Part shown: one piece after another, positions 59,094-64,000 of the stretch
Layout of the letters: the number at the start of each line of letters is the position of its first letter
How positions within the stretch are numbered: the stretch's first letter is position 1
Source: Setophaga petechia
Taxonomy: Eukaryota; Chordata; Aves; Passeriformes; Parulidae
Assembly: GCA_024362935.1 (NCBI GenBank)
Contig: JANCRA010000003.1
Coordinates: 5,198,001-5,262,000, forward strand
DNA: 64,000 bases
Direction of reading: 5' to 3'
The notes under the pieces: model-generated
Told to the model about the DNA's origin: nothing
The model's database searches: none
The model's input: only the letters and a program-made list of their open reading frames with translations
Made by a program: the position numbers and the translations under genes

Positions 59094-62000
59094 ATGAAAT
59101 CTCTGGTGCAGATTGCAAAAGTTTGCAGTAGATGATGGGTTTTTAAAAATGCAGAGAGATGTGGGTGTGAGCATTTCGTGTCCTTTGGTACAGAAACCGG
59201 ACTTTACAATTGTAAAGACACAATGTTCCCAGCTGCTGTACTTGATAAGCGAAACCTGAAGATGTTGTGTGTTAAATGACACTGCTGGGGAAAGTATGCC
59301 CAGAGCTTCAACCAAGGTGCATCTCACCTGGTGTAAACCTTTGCCCCTTTCCTGTGTATGGGAAGAGGTGAGATCAGGGATGAACAGCTGTGTTCACCCT
59401 GATAAAAAGTTTCTGATCCACGTTTTTACGCAGGGGGTTTCAAGCCTCTAAGCCTCCCAAAGCTTTCAGAGGGATGTTGGTTCTTAGTGTATACACACCC
59501 CTCCATTCAGTAATCTCTATTCCAGATCGTGCACGTTGTTTTTCTTACTTCCTCTGTCTGTATACTTAACCCACCGGGACGATCTCAAAGATAGTGAAAC
59601 TCTTTTGTAGTGCAAAGAGCCAATCCCAATAGTTGCAATGAATTTCAGGGTGCAAAGAGCCATGTTCTTACCGTGAGGTTCATTTCTGATTAATATGAGT
59701 TTTCTGTTAGTTGTTGTTATCCTAGATCTCTTTGGATTTTATAGTATCTCTGCTCCTGTAGGAGGAATACTATTTGTGTGGATACTATATCTCAATAGAT
59801 ACTATTTGCACTACATATATACACTGACTTGGCATTAGGATCTCTGAATGTTCATGGAATTTGAGACTAAGATTAACCTTGAAGCTTTCAAAAAGCAGAT
59901 CCATAACCTTGTCAGTAGAAGTTGGGTACTGGAAGTGCTCACTGCAAGGCTGCTGATGCTAGTTCATAAAATGCTGGGAAATACACAGGGTAAAATGATT
60001 CTGTCCACCTGTCTAGGTTCATCCATGTACCGTGATACCTTTCTGAACATGTGAATACAGATGGTCAGAAGTAGAACTTAAAACTGTAACCACCTGTAGA
60101 GAAAATGAAAAGTCCATTCTCTCAAAGCTTTGATAGAAAAGAGAGAAAACATTACTCATATGAGACAAAAGACCAAAAGTCATTGCTAAAACAAGACAAA
60201 ACAAAAATAAACATGATTCTTTATCATTTATGACACAAAAAGCACAGAAGGTTAAAAGATGGCTTGTAAGAGACTCACTGCTTATGATCACCTGTTGCAT
60301 ACATGAGGGAAAAGGTCTAAGTATCACTTTTTCTTTTACTATAATAAAGACAAGAAATTTTGCAGATCTAAGCAAATCAGAAGTAAACCACCTTACAACA
60401 GCCAATTTACTTCCAAAATCTTTCCTAACATAGGTCAAAAATCCAGCATTAAAAAAATGTCAGATGTTTAACGGCACGGGAAAACCTCTAACATCTCAGG
60501 ATTTATTGGGTTTTATTAGCTATGTTTAAAAATGATAAGCGTGACTGGAACTTTTAATTACAGAAAGTATATAACAATGGAGTTAACAATAACTCTTCAG
60601 CCATAAACTGAAAACTATAAATCTGCTCCAGGCGCTCTGTGGTGCTGACACGCTCCACCATGGCCGTGGCTTTTCTGTGCAAGCATGTAGATTTGTTAGC
60701 TAAAACTGCATTTTACTATCTTTGGTGTGGCACTCTCGTAAAGTAAACTCTACTATTAGATTATGAGGCTTGTGTAAATCTCTGACTGAAGTCAGTTTGA
60801 CTCTAGTCAGTGCTCGTAAGCAATCCATTGGGGATGGCTGCCTTCCAAGCTCCTCTGCAGCGGGTGTTAATGGCTTTGCAGTCGGACAGGGCAGCGGGAA
60901 CTTCTGGCAGTGGCTGCCCAGGGGTTTGGAGATGGCACGTATTCCCTGCTTTTAATTGTCTTGGACTCTCCGTCTGTGTTCACAAAACTATGAGGTCAAC
61001 GTGCCTCTATTTGCTTTTGGCCGTACTTGAAGCTCATCACTGAAACAAAATCCAACAGTATGTAATGCGTGGTTATTGGGAATAGCTGCAATCTGAGTTA
61101 ACCTCCTGTTGACTTCAGGGGGTTCAGTGCCCTGGGCTTGGACACACCTTTCTCCAGGAAGCCACATCACGAACTTCACAGGTGTTTCACTTAATGTTGT
61201 CACTATGAGTGAGTGAGGGAGCATCAGAGTCTTACTGAAATGTCATGCCTTCCATGAAGCCACAGGAATGTGGATTTGAAGGTTTGAATCTCCAGATATA
61301 CTCAAGAGATTTGGGTTGTTTTTATTCCTCAAGTTTTCTGCTTGGGCAAAGTAATTTCATCCTATACAAGTGTAAAACACTGAGGGATTAGAATAAGGTT
61401 TTTTCCAGGATTCCTCACATTCAGAGACCTAAATAATTAGAATACAAGGCAGTGTATTTGAAAGGTGTGAAAGCTTATAATCTGAGTAAATATTTGAGTA
61501 AATAGAGTCAATCTAATTTTTTACATCTAGCTTTTTTTGCGTTCCATAGTCTTGCTTACATTTGGAAACAGCAAAACATGCCCTGAAAAAAACCCAGCAT
61601 TTCCTTCTCTGGAGTGTTTGTGGGCTCTGTATTGCAGGTACAATGTGAACCAGCAAGGCTGGGAAAAGCCTCACCCTTAACCTTGTTTGGAGTGAGGAGG
61701 GGACCTGGCCCTCTGCACCAGCACGGGCAGACCCAGCAAGGCCACGCACTTGCTCTCAGGCAGTTTGCCATGTCCCTGACCCCCAGTGCACCAACAAACT
61801 GTTTTCCTGACAACACCAGCTAACAACTGCTGCCTTGTCTGCTTCCCTTAGGTGTAACATCCCACCAGGCTTTTCCCTCCACAGCCAAGTGGTGGAGCAG
61901 GGCTGAGCAATGTAGGGGACTCAGCTCCCAGTGGAGCTAAGATTAAACCCAACCAAAACTAATTTGCCATCTCTCCACATGCTGCAGGAATCAAGGCAAC

Positions 62001-63616
62001 ATCCTTGTGGCAGGGAAGGTCCTTTGGATGACCCACAGCTGAGCCTAGCCCCAGTGTGGGAGGGTTATGCCTGCTCCAAGGAAAATTTGCTAAATCCACT
62101 TGTTTGCTCGTTTCACTCCGGATTGCAGAGTCAAGGCTCGAATTCATTATTTCGTATTGGAAAATAAAACCTCAGGCTAGGAGAGGACTGTTCACGTGCT
62201 AAATACTTCCTACCAACATGTTTACTTCCTGAAAGGGGACCATACGTAGCCAAATATCTGAAAGTCACCGCTGACTTATTGGAGAGAGTAAGTCTGCAGT
62301 TTTCTGTCAGAGAAGGGGATGACCAAATGTGTAGTCCAGAAGTGAAAATAGTGAGTCCAGAGTGAAACAAGTAAAAATATGCTAAGGGTGCTATGGCATG
62401 TATAGGCAATAAATAGGCCAAGATAATTGATAGAGGACCCATCAGTAAGGGAGGGCAGCTCTGCAAGGGAGAGAGTCCCAGGCCATGGTAACAGCCCAAA
62501 TCCCAGTAAAATTCCGTGGAGCAGGAATGCAAGTGCCTGAAGAAGAGCAGGCACCAAGTCTACTTCATCTGCCTAATAAAGATAGCAGTGTCTTCAGGGG
62601 GCAGAATTATCTGTTTTTCAGAAACACAAACAAGGAGATAAGGTTTATATGATTTCCAAGCTTGCTGATAAATACTCGAGACTCCAAAGCCACAGGAACT
62701 GCTCTTCACTGCTGGGCCAATATTGTTTCTTCTCTGTAGTTAAGAGAACAAACACTACTTGATTTTGATAGCAGTGCTCTGTACCTGACTTTCACAGAGT
62801 CAGAGGAGCAGCTCTTATCCGTGCAGCCCTCTGATTTTAAATACCTTTTACCTGCCCACTGACCTCCCAGTTCTCTCCCCTTGAGCAGTGGTGTGTTTGC
62901 AGCCTCAGCCAGCAAAGGTTTCAAGCTGCACACACTTCTTCCCATTTCCACAAGTCCTAGCTAAACAGTCTAAGAAACTGTGACAGATATAAATTATTCC
63001 ACCTTGAAGTGCATCCTGAAAGCTCCCACATTTTATTAGTCCAGGCATCCCCACTTTTCCTAGGATTCCCATACTCCATACCAGCTATGGGAAGCAAATG
63101 TCATCAGATTTCCACAGGTCTTCTCTTCCATTTACTTGCTGTGTGATTTACTCCAGCTCCTGGACCTTTGACTGTCAGCCAGGCACAGTGCTCTGCTTTT
63201 CCCTCAAGTAAACACATGCAGGAACTTTCCTTTCCTTTTCCTCACATCACTCTTTTTTAATCCAAAGAATTTGCCTCAGGACTATTACTTGGAGGAGTGA
63301 ATTCCAAAATGGGAATTTTCCTGAATAGAAGAAACTCAAAGGACATGCATGCAGGAGCAAAAATTATTAAAGTTAGCAAATGGGATAGTAACTTTTCCAC
63401 ACAGCAGGAGTGGCTTTAACTGATGTTTGCATTGTATTCTGAAGGAAAAAAATGGCTCAGTGGCACTAGGCATCATTATCTTGAAAATTAGTTAGAGATT
63501 AATTAGCTTTTGGTGAACCTCAAAGAAGTTAGCAGCTCTCCCTCAGATCAGAAGATCAGATAAGTATCCAACAGATTGTGTTTGATTTTTTTTTTTTTTA
63601 ATTTGCTTGAAAACTG
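59094..63616. other. Unique sequence, probable intron, nothing recognised
   Basis: No exon, RNA gene or repeat family recognised in about 4.5 kb. A GAG|GTGAGA donor-like site lies at about 59366. A T run at 63588-63601 precedes the CR1 tail below. Confidence 0.45.
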
Positions 63617-63698
63617 AGCATGGTGGTATTAGGTCAAAGGTTGGGCTATATGATCTTGGAGGTCTTTTCCACATTTAAAGGTCCTGTGATTCTGTGTG
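63617..63698 (+). mobile_element. CR1 3' end fragment
   Basis: The run GGTGGTATTAGGTCAAAGG, then TTGGGCTATATGATCTTGGA, then GGTCTTTTCC, and finally a GTGATTCTGTG tail matches the last ~80 bp of CR1, sense on plus. Confidence 0.85.
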
Positions 63699-64000
63699 TG
63701 TGAGTTTATTGGAAGGTCTGTAAGAGATGAAGATCTGTGAAACTATCATGAGAAAGTTGGTGGTTTCAATTGCTGATGTTTCCTGATATGAGCTGAGCTT
63801 CCCCTATTCCTGCTTCTAAAATCAGCCGAAAGCAAATAATTTACAAGAACACAAAAATGTCATTAAACATTCCCCAAATATTTTCATATATGTTAGAGCT
63901 GATCTGATTTATGCTTCAGTGAAAGGTTGCATTGATTTTTACATGAACTGTGTCCTCACACTCCTTAAGGCTGACTTTTTCACATAATGGGCTTGATTAT
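63699..64000. other. Unique sequence to the window end
   Basis: Nothing recognised. Confidence 0.5.

Noticed and set aside
1..64000. CRISPR array, operon or prokaryotic defence system
   Set aside because: There are no spaced direct repeats, no runs of adjacent coding frames and no ribosome-binding sites. CR1 and LTR content show avian nuclear DNA.

Overview
The window looks like a gene-poor stretch of a bird genome, probably a songbird. The direct evidence is its interspersed repeats. There are several CR1 LINE fragments ending in the typical 3' octamer-like tail (ATTCTGTG / ATTCTATG). There are LTRs of endogenous-retrovirus type resembling passerine families, and short ancient MIR/CORE-SINE-like remnants. 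The rest is unique sequence with scattered microsatellites. There is no operon-like structure, CRISPR array, rRNA or recognisable tRNA. The longest open frames (up to about 290 codons) lack family resemblance, often start at non-ATG codons, overlap repeats or run on both strands, so I read them as chance frames.

Layout. 1-6.5 kb: unique sequence with a CATC microsatellite and an ancient CR1-like fragment (about 4.2-4.5 kb). 6.48-7.77 kb: two related LTRs in the same orientation, the first carrying a long TATAA pentamer array. 7.8-27 kb: unique sequence with CR1 tails (10.0 and 12.6 kb), MIR-like remnants, AT-rich microsatellites and a probable LTR near 21.5 kb. 27.05-27.67 kb: an antisense LTR with a 6-bp target-site duplication. 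32.0-32.4 kb: a CR1 3' region containing an internal TA array. 36.3-36.9 kb: a promoter-like segment and a short exon whose first 18 codons strongly resemble the N-terminus of AHNAK2/AHNAK. 44.6-44.9 kb: a small GC-rich segment with GC boxes and a good splice donor. 56.8-57.4 kb: a CR1 fragment and an AT-rich tract. 58.4-59.04 kb: a clear CpG island ending in a consensus splice donor. 63.6 kb: another CR1 tail.

The best-supported genic features are therefore the AHNAK-like start exon at 36.77 kb (+) and the CpG-island first exon at 58.5-59.04 kb (+). If the AHNAK call is right, everything downstream of 36.83 kb is probably first-intron or inter-exon sequence. The CpG island would then be either an internal alternative promoter or the start of a neighbouring gene. 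A set of three phase-compatible candidate exons upstream (1.6, 17.4 and 24.1 kb) is reported with low confidence. I found no convincing evidence of a wholly new biological system here.
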